From assembly GCA_007115705.1 (NCBI GenBank), contig QXEO01000339.1:1424684-1488683 (forward strand): DNA of 64,000 nucleotides, given 5' to 3'. This DNA comes from Dactylis glomerata (taxonomy: Eukaryota; Streptophyta; Magnoliopsida; Poales; Poaceae). This document shows, piece after piece, positions 1-10,687 of this stretch; position 1 is the stretch's first letter; each line of letters opens with the position of its first letter. Made by a program: the position numbers and the translations under genes. The notes below the pieces were generated by a model, which was not told the origin of the DNA, ran no database searches, and saw nothing but the letters and a program-made list of their open reading frames with translations.

Positions 1-517
1 CCTCTCATCATATGCACGTTGTCTTTATTCTATCAATTGCCCAACTATAATTTGTTTACCCAACATGTATTATTTTATCTTATGGAGAGACACCAGTAGT
101 GAACTATGGACCCCGGCCCTATTTCCATAATATTGCTATCACCTGTTTACTTTACTCGCACTGTTTACTTTACTCGCATATTATTACTATTTTCCACTCG
201 ATACGCTCATTCCTTTGTTTACAGCAAACCGGTGAAATTGACAACCTCATCGTAAGTTGGGAGCAAAGTATTTGGTTGTGTTGTGTGCAGGTTCCACATT
301 GCCGCTCGCAAAGCAAAGCTCGGACAAGGGGCCCTATAAATTGTCTGGAGCTGTCGCAAGCTAGCGGGCATCACCTTTAGTCGTATTGGCTTCTTCCCCT
401 TCGGATCGATAAACCTTGGTTTCTTACTGAGGGAAAACCTTGCTGCTATATTCATCATGCCTTCCTCTTGGGGTTCCCAACTGGACGGTGAAAAGCTATC
501 AACACCGTACCGCATCA
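1..517 (+). repeat. 3' part of the 5' LTR of the Athila-like element
   Basis: This segment matches 18434-18950 almost base for base. By eye there are 22 substitutions and one single-base indel over 517 bases (about 4.3%). It ends in GCATCA directly before the spacer and PBS, as an LTR should. The rest of this LTR lies left of the window. Confidence 0.85.
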
Positions 518-527
518 AGCTCTTTTC

Positions 528-545
528 TGGCGCCGTTGCCGGGGA
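528..545 (+). other. Primer-binding site, tRNA-Asp type
   Basis: TGGCGCCGTTGCCGGGGA is complementary to the 3' end of plant tRNA-Asp, from memory of that tRNA. It lies 10 bases after the LTR end. This primer choice is usual in Athila-lineage elements. Confidence 0.8.
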
Positions 546-701
546 GGAAGAAGAAGACTTCAACAAGGGGAGTTTTCACACGCACATCCTTTACTTTGTT
601 TATTGTTTTGCTTTACTTTATTTTTACTTGCATCATTTTATCAAAAACCCAAAAAAATTTAGAATCCTTGGTAGTTGTTATTTCTTTACTTCTAGTTCAT
701 T

Positions 702-1287
702 ATGTTGTTCCCTAAGTATGTTTTGGAGGACCTCTCGGTAGGTAGTGGTTCGATTATTGGAAAAAGTAACATTGGGGAGTTCTTTAATCATATTAATATG
801 CATAAAGATGTTGAGGAAAAGTCTTTGGCTGAGCTTGCTCCTAGTTATGAAGTTGCTTCTGCTTATTTAGTTCACATGTTAGAAGCGAGCTTTGCTAGCC
901 TCAATCCTTTTATGCAGTACACGTTCCTTATGCTTCATGAAATTGAGGATCCTGAAAAGAAGGCTTTTATCTTGGAAACTTTGCGCTTAGAATTTAGAGA
1001 TGTTGCCATTGAAGCTAGGAAAGTTCTTAAGCGCTTTAATAAGCTTGGTTCACCTATAAAGGTTGTTAGTACAAACAATGAGGGAATCGAGATACCTATA
1101 CCTAGCAAACTCTTGGGATTGTATGAAGCTTTTGAAAATAATTTTGATTGGATCTGTCCCAAAAATCTTTTTAGTGATTTGAGTGAACCAAAGTGTGATC
1201 ACAAAGGGTCTTCAAAAACTTATGTGGATGAAATACAATGCCTTATCGAGAATACCTCTTCAATGGATCTTAATGCCTCTCTTGATC
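702..1287 (+). CDS. Uncharacterised ORF of the Athila-like element, 3' end hit by an insertion
   Basis: An open frame of about 195 codons starts at ATG 702, 157 bases after the PBS. I recognise no domain: there is no zinc knuckle, no protease motif and no RT. The protein is rich in Leu, Glu and Lys and looks alpha-helical, with a low-complexity C-terminus. It occupies the gag position, so a gag-like role is possible but unproven. The Tekay element inserted at 1287/1288. Beyond the insertion (14366 on) the same frame meets a stop within about ten bases, so the interruption lies at the very 3' end of the ORF and removes almost nothing. The rest of the frame is intact despite 4.3% LTR divergence, which may mean it was under selection in the family. 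Confidence 0.5.
1283..1287. repeat. Target-site duplication, left copy
   Basis: TGATC directly before the 5' LTR of the Tekay-like element; the identical copy is at 14361-14365. Confidence 0.95.
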
Positions 1288-4200
1288 TGTAACAACTCAG
1301 AAATTTGTAATCCACTTCCTATTAATTAAAGTGCAAAATTTTGGACCAACTAAAACTTTTTATCTATTATTGCATGTATGCATGTATTTTCTATTATATG
1401 TCTTTTATGATTTCATGTGTGTTATTATTTGTTGTGCAATAGTTAGTTAATTCTAACTTAACCAACAGAAGCATTAGAGAAGGATTATAAGAGATATAGA
1501 AACAAGAAACAAAAGAAAGAAAGAAAAAGAGAAGAAAAGTTTGATCTAGAAAATATTATTGACTACCCTACTCTGGACACTTAGAATAAGAAATCTGTAA
1601 CTCAAGCCAAGGTATGGTCAGTTAGTTGAGCTTGACCATGCTGCATACTAACTCAACCAAGAAGTTTCAAACCAAAATTCAAAGTGTAACCTCACTCAAA
1701 CTTCTGCCAAACTTTGAATCTGATTCAGCAACCAAACCCTAATTTCAAATACAAATTTCTGCAAAACATTTTATTTCTTCAGAACAAAAATAGTTCTGGA
1801 ACCCTTGTCCAATATCTTGACAAACCACAGTGGCCGTTTTCGAAAATTTGAATTCAAATTTCTTGCGGGCATTTGATCGAACACGTGGTGGGCAAAAATC
1901 GGAGAAAATCGAGTTCACTGTGAGCATTGTTGTTCACGTTCGCCTGAACCCTGTAGCCATGCTCGTGGACATCTCCGCGGTTGATCCCAGCCCCCTCTGC
2001 CCCGACCCGAGCCGTGAGGAATGGAGGAGAAGAGGAAGACGCCGCCCGGACCCCCCTCTCTGTCCCTCTTCCTCTCTGCAAGTTGCCGACCAGCCTGACC
2101 TCGCCAGCACCGACCCACAGCACCCCGTCGCCGCGACCAAGCCCCGCCAGCACACGAGCAAGGCCGCCGCGCCCGGCATTGCCGACGCACGTCGCCAGGA
2201 CCCCCTGCGCAGGCCACCCACTGGCCACCCTCGCCCTTGGCCTCCTTTCCTATAAAAACCCCTGCTGAGCCCACGAACGAACGCACACCACTCCCAGCTA
2301 CCTCCCAGACAACCTCTCCTCTCCCCGCTCGCTCTCGTTCGACGAAGCCTGCAACGCCGGCGAGCTTCTGGACGCAGGCAGCGCCATCGCGTTGGGCCAC
2401 CACTGGACGAACGGACGCCGGGAACTGGAGGAGGAGCGCCGCCAGAGTCTTTTCCGCCCCTCGCCGTCAAGCCCTGCTTCCTCTACACACGTCGCCGTCG
2501 CCGTCGTCTTCCTCGCCGTGCGCAGGTGAGCCTCCGCCCTCGCCGTCGAACACGACGCAGACGCGCCGTTGGATTAGAATCCAACGGCAGCGTACCGATT
2601 CGGGTCACTTAAGTGACCTGTCCAGTAGGCCCCACCTGTCAGCTCCGTTTGAAACGTTTCCCGCCCGGGCGAAGCATTACCTGGGCTGGCCCGTTCGGAT
2701 TTCTGTTGGATTCGGCCCAGCTAGGTTAGAATTAGGTCCGATTCGTTTTTAATTATTTCCCGCCCGTTTTGAATTATTTCAAATATGTTTCAGATATGAT
2801 TTTCAAACTTTAATTCCAAGAGATTTAGAAATCCATTTGTAGCAAATAAATATGCGTTGGAAAGCTTAGGAAATTTTCTAGCCTCTGAAACTGGTTAGAA
2901 TCCAAATTGAGTTAGGGATTTAAATAAATAAGAATACTTTGACCATAGCTTTATTAATCATAGGAAAATTCTAGAAAATTATTTAAGCCTCCTAAAATTA
3001 TGAAACTTGGTTTGTGAACTCACTAATTAACTCCCCTACTGCTTAGTTCAACCTTAATCAACTCAAACCTTGTTAGTGGTATCAATTAGACCCTAATCTA
3101 AGCCTAGTTGGTAGCATAAAATGATAGATCTCTATTATACACCTAGAATTAGATTAGCCCTCAATACCAATTTACTTAATTAATCCCTCCCCACTTGAAC
3201 TAGCCCTAATACCCTAGTTTCATACCCATACTTAAAAAGTAAACAACACATGGCACATGGTAGAAAATCTAACTTACACACTTAATGAACACTTGGAGGA
3301 AACCTTGCACCCCAACTCAATAAAGTCCAACATGAATGCTATTGTTTGAAAACAAGTATGTGTGCTTGTTGTGTTGTTAGCCTTGTGTAGTGATTGTGTG
3401 CTTTGTGTTTATTCGTTATTAGACGCTAGTGTTGCTGAGGAGGATATTGAGGGGGAATATTATCAAGAAGAAGAAGACTACCCCGGACACTTTGCCAACC
3501 AAGGCAAGCCATCTTTTGAATCATAGTCCAAATGCCTAGTTTTACTATTGCATTCTACTTGTTTTAAGTAAATTGCATGATTGAATTGCTAGAGTAGAAT
3601 GATAGAGGTGTAGTGATATCTTGTTTAGCAAGAGCATCAAGCTGAGTTTATCCAACCCTATTTAGTGGTATCATTACTCAATGTAGTTGCTTAGTCGCTA
3701 ATAAAATTGAGGCCATCTCTAAGAGGAAACCCATTTGAACTTGGTGACTTGAACTTGGAAACTTGAATTGGAGACCTCTCATACATGATGGTTTTATGAA
3801 GGAAAATAATCTTGACTAAGGATTATGGAATGTATTTGCCAAATGATACTAAGTGATGTACCATGTGAGCCAACCATACCGTACGACCACATTACCCCTA
3901 AATGGGAAGGGGCTTAGTCCGTAGCTTGTTTACCCTAGTATGGGAGGCCTTGTATCATCCTTTATAGAAGTGCACCGTGCGCGGGTACTTCTGAACCGGG
4001 TGGAAATTCCATTCATCCAGCATCCTGGAGCGGGCAAAACTAGAGACGCCAGAACGGAGATATCCGTGTCTCAGGCTCTAGGAAAGGATCCTATACTAGA
4101 GTGAGCAAGTGAAAGAGTTTGTTTGATTATCTAAACCTCGCATACTTTGTGTATGATGATACGTGGATTTCTCCCAGCAGATGTATCGAATCTTGTGGGT

Positions 4201-4862
4201 AAAGTGTATCCCTCTGCAGAAGTTTCAAAACTATTCGAATAGCCGAGTCCACGGTCATGGACAGTTGGCAAGCTGTACTTGAGTTTTGTCAAGAATGTAA
4301 ACAACTTATGATGAACTTGGTGAATGACTTGACTTGACCTTGATATTGACACACTTGAAGTTCCTCTTTAGATTTACTTAGAGAATTAAATCTTCTTCTC
4401 TAAATAATGAACCTTCTTGGGAAATAAAACTAGCTTTTGCAAATAAACTTAGTGCTTAGTCCACCATATGAACCTTGCATATCTACTTCCTCATTTCGTT
4501 TATAAGATGGTTTGCGAGTGCATCCAATGTACTCATGGCTGTGTCCCTGGCTATCAACTTGGCCAGACTATGGGGAAGAGTATCAGGAGGAAGGTTATGA
4601 AGAAGAGTATCAGAACTAAGATCGTCTCCTGAGTCGCCATTGCCTGTAGGGTGAAGGCATGGACCCGAAGACGTTATTTCCGCTGCTATATTGTGTTGTA
4701 ATATGAACTTGGTCACTATGACCGTTTTATTAGAACCATCGTATTGTAATGTCTATGGAACTGGGTACCAACTACGTTATGTGTATCACAACAATGATTC
4801 TGGGATTGTGGTGGAATACATAACGGGCACTTCGAATTTGTTGTAAATTCGCGGGTGTTACA
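1288..4862 (+). repeat. 5' LTR of the Tekay-like element (3,575 bp)
   Basis: It begins TGTAACAACTC and ends GGGTGTTACA, and pairs with 10688-14360. A GC-rich stretch (about 1970-2560) surrounds the TATA box. The rest is AT-rich and non-coding. The open frames seen on both strands in the GC-rich part are by-products of base composition. Confidence 0.95.
2251..2258 (+). promoter_or_regulatory. TATA box of the 5' LTR promoter
   Basis: TATAAAAA follows a GC-rich upstream region, at the same relative place as 11749 in the 3' LTR and 61374 in the related LTR at the right edge. It is the probable U3 core promoter, so the R region should begin near 2280. Confidence 0.7.
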
Positions 4863-4865
4863 AGT

Positions 4866-4878
4866 TGGTATCAGAGCC
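4866..4878 (+). other. Primer-binding site, initiator tRNA-Met
   Basis: TGGTATCAGAGCC lies three bases after the LTR end and is complementary to the 3' end of initiator tRNA-Met, the usual primer of plant chromoviruses. Confidence 0.93.
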
Positions 4879-5077
4879 TAGGCTGACCATAGGAGACCTT
4901 AGTTAGAATGGGCGTTAAATGAAACCTTTATAAAAGCAAAGAGATAAGTAATGGTTTAAAATTGCTTAGTCTTTTCCTCTCTATTTACAAAGCTTTGTAC
5001 ATGATTCAGTTTTTGCCTACTTAAAATTTTGCACACTTGAGTTGATCACTAACTTAATCTAATTTAAAATTTTGTAG

Positions 5078-5860
5078 ATGGCCCCGGTATTCACTGAGCA
5101 GTACCAGTTGGGCCATGGTGGCAGCCTTTGTTTCGAGCGCGACCTCACCACCCTGACCTTGTTCCTGGATCGTCTGTATCCGGAGTTCAAGGGAGCCGTG
5201 CTCAATGAGCACCCGGATGGAGAGCTACGGTGGCTTATTAGGGCGAGTTGCCGTGGCAAGAAGGGAGATCTAAGTTCTCCAAGGATCGAGTTTGAGCTTG
5301 TGGAGAACACTTGGGTCGATGGTTTGGTCCGAGGTATGCAGGAGATGCACGCCCGTTTGTGCGGACTTCATGTGGAGGAGATCCAGGGGGAGCGCTTTAG
5401 GAACTTTGCTCGACGTGATGCAGATGGGCGTCCCACAAACATGCCAGGGCAAAATGAGCCGAGTACTTATATCGATCACATGGACTTCTTGCTGTACTCC
5501 ACTCAGCAGGAGGTAGATCGTGCCCGTACCAAGGCCAACCTTGAGCACTTCGCACTTGTGGAGGCGAGAAGCACCATCAGGATTCTTGCTAGGGATCGCA
5601 AGAGTCTTCGCCGCCAGCGCGATGAGAGAGATCAGATCATTGAGGAGTTGAAGGCCAATGTGGCTGAGCTGACTGAGTACATTGAGAGTCTAGAGAGCCA
5701 CCTTGGTGAGGAGGAAGGCATTGATCTCCACAAGGAGGATAATGCCCTCATTAGTGACGAGGATGACTTCATGGAGGACCTGGATGATCAGGAGAATGAT
5801 GAGGATGCTGGATCCATTGTGGATGATGAGGAGGAAGACCTCGAGGAGCCCGGTGTTTAG
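5078..5860 (+). CDS. Extra ORF upstream of gag: acidic, coiled-coil protein
   Basis: A complete 260-codon ORF runs from ATG 5078 to TAG 5858-5860, between the PBS and gag. Residues 1-130 form a compact mixed region with several Trp and Cys residues. Residues about 140-215 are charged and heptad-like, a likely coiled coil. The last 45 residues are almost entirely Asp/Glu. I see no zinc knuckle, protease or nucleic-acid-binding motif. It lies on the same strand as gag-pol, 273 bp before the gag ATG and in a different frame, so it needs its own translation start or a spliced RNA. Ordinary Tekay elements start with gag, so this is an accessory gene; the acidic tail suggests protein or histone contact, but that is inference. 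The frame has no defect. Confidence 0.75.
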   Translation: MAPVFTEQYQLGHGGSLCFERDLTTLTLFLDRLYPEFKGAVLNEHPDGELRWLIRASCRGKKGDLSSPRIEFELVENTWVDGLVRGMQEMHARLCGLHVEEIQGERFRNFARRDADGRPTNMPGQNEPSTYIDHMDFLLYSTQQEVDRARTKANLEHFALVEARSTIRILARDRKSLRRQRDERDQIIEELKANVAELTEYIESLESHLGEEEGIDLHKEDNALISDEDDFMEDLDDQENDEDAGSIVDDEEEDLEEPGV

Positions 5861-6133
5861 ATTGGAGATCCCCATGTTATCTAGTTATGAGTTTACTTTA
5901 AATCACTTCATGTAGGTGTGAGTTGTATCCCCCTCTCTAGTAGACGAGTCACAATGGTTTGATGTAAACCATTTGTAATGTGTGAACTCGTATGTATGAT
6001 ATGTTTGATGCTTGTTGAATGAAATTTGAATTTGGCCCTTAAGGCCTTAGTAAGACAAAAATTGCATCATCTATGTTACATTTAAATCTTAGCAATTAGC
6101 TTTTCCCTCTTGCCTTACACACGTTATCTTCAG

Positions 6134-8818
6134 ATGCCGCGAGCACCTCCACCTCCGAACCCGGAAATGGCAGAACTGCTAAGGTTGATCATGGAAGACC
6201 GAGAAGCAGCCCGAGCTGAGCGCCAAGCTAACTTGGCCACTCTTCAGCAGCTAACCCAGATGGCAATGAACCACAACAATGGCAATGGAAATGGCCATGG
6301 TGAAGGAGAGAACAATGGCAATGATGATCACCGATCCAAGCTAAAGAGTTTCCAAAACACCAACCCACCTATGTTCACTAAGTCTGAAGAACCATTTGAT
6401 GCTGATGACTGGCTTCGCACCATGGAGAACAATTTGGCAGTTGCCGGAGTCGGCGAAAATGAGAAGGTCTTGTATACCACCCACTATCTTGCTGGAGCCA
6501 CAAGAGCTTGGTGGGATAGCACTCGTGCGATGCAAGCCCAAGGGTATGTGATGCCTTGGGAGGAGTTCAAGAGAAAGTTTAGCAAAGCCCATGTTCCTTT
6601 GGGATTGATCAAAAGGATGAGAGATGAGTTCAGAAATCTGAAGCAAGGTTCCCTATCTGTGGTTGACTACCGTGACAAGTTTCTTACCTTGTCTAGGTAT
6701 GCCCCAGACGACACCAACACCAATGAGAAGAAGCAAGAAAGGTTTATGAATGGACTTCATGATGAGATGCAATGTGTCTTGGTCAGCATTCCCTTTGCAG
6801 ACCTGGAGTCATTAGTTGACTCTGCCATTCAGATGGAAGGCAAACTCAAGCAAGCTGCAGAGAACCGTAAGCGCCGTATGATGTATCAAGGCAACTCAAG
6901 CAACTCGCAGAAGCCAAGGGGAAATCCACCTATGGGTTTCACCCCTAGACCTATGAGGCCATCTGCACCTACTCCACGTCCCAACTATCCCAACCGTCCG
7001 ACCGGCAACAACTTCAATCGTGCACCTCCGAGACCTAATGGCAACAACTTCAACACCAATACTCCTAGGCCAAATGGCGCCCCTGTGCTGCCCAAGCCTG
7101 GTGACAAGTCTGGTGTTACCTGTTATGAGTGCGGAATCAAGGGGCACTACTCCAATGAATGCCCGAAGAAGCTGAATGAGGCATCCAAGACCACTGCTCC
7201 TGCTCAGCAACAGCGCCGTGTTGAAAATGGCAAGAACTATCCACCAAGGAACCAGCCTCACCCTCGAGGCCGTCTGAATCACATGAATGTTGAAGAAGCT
7301 CAGGAAGCAACCGACGTTGTGCTTGGTATGTTCCCTGTTAACTCAGTTCCTACAAGAGTTTTGTTTGATTCTGGAGCTTCACACTCGTTTGTTACTCAGT
7401 TATTCGTTGATAAAAGTGGACTTCAACCAACACCCCTGAAAAATACCATGTCTGTGCAAATACCTGGGTCAATAACAAAGGCTAGTTGGACTTGCTGGGC
7501 AGTGCCCATAGAAATCCATGGGATATCATTCTTAGCCAGTTTGATTGTGTTAGGAACCCAGGGATTCGAAGTAGTCCTAGGTATGGACTGGATGTCTCAA
7601 CATCAAGGGATTATAGATTGTGCCAAAAAGACCATCACCATGAGGAGTAGCAATGGAATTGTAGTAAAGCATGTGTCAGTCAAACCCCCCCAAATCACCA
7701 GATGTCATAAAAGTATCTCAGGGCCAACTATAGAGGAAGTTCCCATCGTCTATGAGTATCCGGATGTTTTTCCCGATGAGCTACCCGGAATGCCACCGGA
7801 TCGGGATATTGAGTTTATCATTGAGCTTATCCCCGGAACGGGATCTATAGCCCAACGACCCTATCGTATGAACCCAGCTGAACTAGTGGAGTTAAAGAAG
7901 CAATTGGATGACCTTTTGAGTAAGGGATTGATTCAGCCAAGTTCATCTGCTTGGAGATCACCCGTCTTGTTTGTGGATAAAAGTGACGGTTCCAGCCGAC
8001 TGTGCACTGATTACCGCAAGCTAAATGATGTTACCATCAAGAATAAGTATCCTCTCCCAAAGATTGATGATCTATTTGACCAATTGACTGGAGCTCGAGT
8101 GTTCTCAAAGATAGACCTTAGAACCGGATACCATCAACTGAAGATTCGAGCAACTGATATACCCAAAACAGCCTTCACTACCCGATACGGATTGTATGAG
8201 TACACCGTAATGTCCTTTGGATTAACCAATGCCCCTGCTTATTTCATGAATCTCATGAATAAGGTTTTCATGGAGTTCTTGGATAAGTTTGTTGTTGTCT
8301 TCATTGATGACATTCTTATCTACTCCAAGTCCGAAGAAGAGCATGCAACCCATTTGAGATTAATCTTAGAGACTCTTAGAGGGCATCAGCTATACGCGAA
8401 GTTCAGTAAATGTGAGTTCTGGTTGAAGGAAGTTGGATTCTTAGGCCATGTATTATCAGCTGGAGGAATATCAGTAGACCCAAAGAAGATCAAATCAGTC
8501 ATGGAATGGGAAACCCCTACCACTCAAACTGAAGTTAGAGGTTTTCTCGGATTAGCAGGATATTACCGCAAATTTGTTGAAGAGTTTTCAAGCATTGCCC
8601 GGCCAATGAGCCAACTGTTGAAGAAGGACAAGAAGTTTGAATGGACCCCTAAGTGTGAAGAGAGTTTTCAAGAGCTCAAGAAGCGATTAGTAACCGCACC
8701 CATCCTAACCATGCCCGATATCACCAAAAACTTTGATGTCTATTGCGACGCCTCCAAACTTGGACTTGGTTGTGTGTTAATGCAAGAAGGCAAGGTCATA
8801 GCTTACCTCTCCCGGTAG
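6134..8818 (+). CDS. gag-pol: gag-protease-reverse transcriptase part of the Tekay polyprotein, ends at an in-frame stop
   Basis: The first ATG in frame is 6134; the frame is open from 6110. The order is gag core (residues about 85-250), a Pro/Asn-rich linker, a CCHC zinc knuckle near residue 330 (CYECGIKGHYSNEC), an aspartic protease with DSGAS near residue 412, and reverse transcriptase with FIDDILIY near residue 723. The start of RNase H follows (FDVYCDASKLGLG). The frame ends at TAG 8816-8818 within the early RNase H region. Family polyproteins continue straight through to integrase, and the same frame does continue beyond the stop, so this is a single nonsense defect and not a natural gene end. 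Capsid, protease and RT are otherwise undamaged, in keeping with recent insertion. Confidence 0.92.
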   Translation: MPRAPPPPNPEMAELLRLIMEDREAARAERQANLATLQQLTQMAMNHNNGNGNGHGEGENNGNDDHRSKLKSFQNTNPPMFTKSEEPFDADDWLRTMENNLAVAGVGENEKVLYTTHYLAGATRAWWDSTRAMQAQGYVMPWEEFKRKFSKAHVPLGLIKRMRDEFRNLKQGSLSVVDYRDKFLTLSRYAPDDTNTNEKKQERFMNGLHDEMQCVLVSIPFADLESLVDSAIQMEGKLKQAAENRKRRMMYQGNSSNSQKPRGNPPMGFTPRPMRPSAPTPRPNYPNRPTGNNFNRAPPRPNGNNFNTNTPRPNGAPVLPKPGDKSGVTCYECGIKGHYSNECPKKLNEASKTTAPAQQQRRVENGKNYPPRNQPHPRGRLNHMNVEEAQEATDVVLGMFPVNSVPTRVLFDSGASHSFVTQLFVDKSGLQPTPLKNTMSVQIPGSITKASWTCWAVPIEIHGISFLASLIVLGTQGFEVVLGMDWMSQHQGIIDCAKKTITMRSSNGIVVKHVSVKPPQITRCHKSISGPTIEEVPIVYEYPDVFPDELPGMPPDRDIEFIIELIPGTGSIAQRPYRMNPAELVELKKQLDDLLSKGLIQPSSSAWRSPVLFVDKSDGSSRLCTDYRKLNDVTIKNKYPLPKIDDLFDQLTGARVFSKIDLRTGYHQLKIRATDIPKTAFTTRYGLYEYTVMSFGLTNAPAYFMNLMNKVFMEFLDKFVVVFIDDILIYSKSEEEHATHLRLILETLRGHQLYAKFSKCEFWLKEVGFLGHVLSAGGISVDPKKIKSVMEWETPTTQTEVRGFLGLAGYYRKFVEEFSSIARPMSQLLKKDKKFEWTPKCEESFQELKKRLVTAPILTMPDITKNFDVYCDASKLGLGCVLMQEGKVIAYLSR

Positions 8819-10648
8819 CTTCGACCTCATGAAGAAAACTATCCAACCCATGATCTGGAGTTAGCAGCCGTAGTTCTAGCTTTGAAGACATGGAGGCATT
8901 ATCTTATGGGCAACCATTGCGAGATCTACACTAACCACAAGAGTTTGAAATATATTTTCACCCAGAAGGAGTTGAACATGAGGCAAAGAAGATGGATAGA
9001 GTTGATCAAGGATTATGATCTGGAAATTCATTATCACCCTGGTAAGGCCAATGTAGTGGTCGATGCATTGAGTAGGAAACCATGCTCGTTGAATATGATA
9101 ATCAAAGAGGAGCAACCCATGTTGCACCAAGAGTTTGAAAGGTTTGGATTGGAACTAGTCAGTCGAGGATTCTTAGCCAACCTTGAGTTTCAACCCACCT
9201 TGATGAGCGAAATCAAAGAAGCCCAGAAGGGAAATGAGAGTATTGACGGAATTAAGCGCATAATTAGTTCCGGCAAGGTGCCAGGATTTGAAGAAGATGA
9301 TCAAGGAGTTCTTCGGTATAAAGGACGTATTTGTGTGCCGGCTGACTCAGAATTGAAGGAAGTTATTATGAAGGAAGCCCATGAGACACCTTACTCCATT
9401 CATCCCGGTGGAACTAAGATGTACCAAGATTTAAAGGAACAATTTTGGTGGCATGGAATGAAGCGTGAGATTGCATCGTTCATATCTAAGTGTGATATTT
9501 GTCAAAGAGTCAAGGCTGAACATCAACGTCCTGCTGGATTGCTGCAACCTTTGCAAGTTCCGGAATGGAAGTGGGAATCTGTTGGAATGGATTTCATCAC
9601 TGGATTTCCAAGGTCTAGCCGTGGAAATGACTCTATCTGGGTCATTGTGGATAGACTGACCAAAGTGGCCCACTTTATTCCTGTCAAGACAACCTATACC
9701 TCAGGACAGCTGGCAGATCTTTATCTATCCAGAATTGTGAGTTTGCATGGAGTCCCTAAAACCATAGTTTCCGATCGAGGAACCCAATTCACCTCAAGAT
9801 TTTGGAGAAGTTTGCATCAAGCCTTGGGAACCAAATTAGCCTTTAGCACCGCTTACCACCCTCAGACTGATGGACAGACTGAAAGAGTAAATCAAATACT
9901 TGAAGATATGTTGAGAGCCTGTGTTCTAGCCTATGGAGCTAAGTGGGAAGATTGTCTACCTTTCACGGAGTTTTCCTACAACAACAGTTATCAAGCCAGT
10001 TTGCAAATGGCCCCATTTGAAGCTTTATATGGAAGAAAGTGTCATACCCCTTTCAATTGGTCTGAAACAGGAGACAGTCAGATATTTGGACCGGACATTC
10101 TACAAGAGGCTGAAGAGAAGGTTCGCATGATTCGTGATTACCTCAAGGCCGCCCAGTCGAGACAGAAGAGTTATGCCGACAAGAGACGTAGAGAACTGAC
10201 CATTAAGATTGGAGATTTTGTTTATCTTAGAGTATCACCTCTCAAGGGAATGCTAAGATTCCAAGTAAAAGGAAAGCTTGCACCAAGATATATTGGACCC
10301 TTCAAGGTACTAAGCCGCAGAGGAGAAGTGTCCTATCAGTTGGAAATGCCCCCTGAATTGTCTGAAGTGCACGATGTTTTTCACGTGTCTTTACTTCGAA
10401 AATGTCTTGAAGTGCCGGAGAAGCCAGAAATCTTCAAGAATATTGATCACCGTTCTGTGGATATCAAAAAAGATTTGACCTATCATGAAGTGCCTATCCG
10501 TATCCTCGAGGAAGCTTATCGAACCACTCGAACCCGAAGCATCAAGTATCTGAAAGTTCAGTGGAGTAATCACACCGAAGATGAAGCTACTTGGGAACGA
10601 GAAGATTACCTTCAGAAAGAGTTTCCCAATCTTTTTAGTCTTAATTAG
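8819..10648 (+). pseudogene. RNase H-integrase-chromodomain part of the Tekay polyprotein, downstream of the stop
   Basis: The reading frame is the same as in the upstream part. It holds the rest of RNase H (THDLELAAVV, then YTNHKSLKYI), the integrase HHCC zinc-binding domain (H-x-H...CDICQ), and the DD35E core with D in GMDFITGFP, D in VSDRGTQF and E in TERVNQILEDM. A GPY/F-like module (ARYIGPFKVLSRRG) and a C-terminal chromodomain-like stretch (IRILEEAYRTTRT...WSNHTEDEATWERED) follow, ending at TAG 10646-10648. Chromodomains of this type direct chromovirus integration to particular chromatin. No ATG near 8819 has a good context, so the segment is probably not translated without readthrough of the stop at 8816. 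Confidence 0.9.
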
Positions 10649-10674
10649 TGAATCTCGGGGATGAGATTCTTTTT

Positions 10675-10687
10675 AAGGGGTGAAGAT
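10675..10687 (+). other. Polypurine tract
   Basis: AAGGGGTGAAGAT directly precedes the 3' LTR and would prime plus-strand synthesis. Confidence 0.8.

Noticed and set aside
1830..2752. Several overlapping open frames of up to 178 codons on both strands in the GC-rich part of the Tekay LTR (and again at 11230-12250 and 60885-61660)
   Set aside because: They overlap on many frames, are rich in Arg/Pro/Ala/Ser, differ by frameshifts between LTR copies and lie over the promoter. They follow from GC content.
4483..4716. 77-codon minus-strand frame conserved in both Tekay LTRs (13981-14214)
   Set aside because: Identity between the two LTRs is expected from recent insertion and says nothing about coding. 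No domain, and the matching place in the third LTR is not kept in the same frame.
8882..10648. ATG-like start for a separate integrase gene at 8882
   Set aside because: Sequence before it is in the same frame and encodes RNase H motifs, so the segment is the continuation of the upstream polyprotein beyond the stop at 8816.
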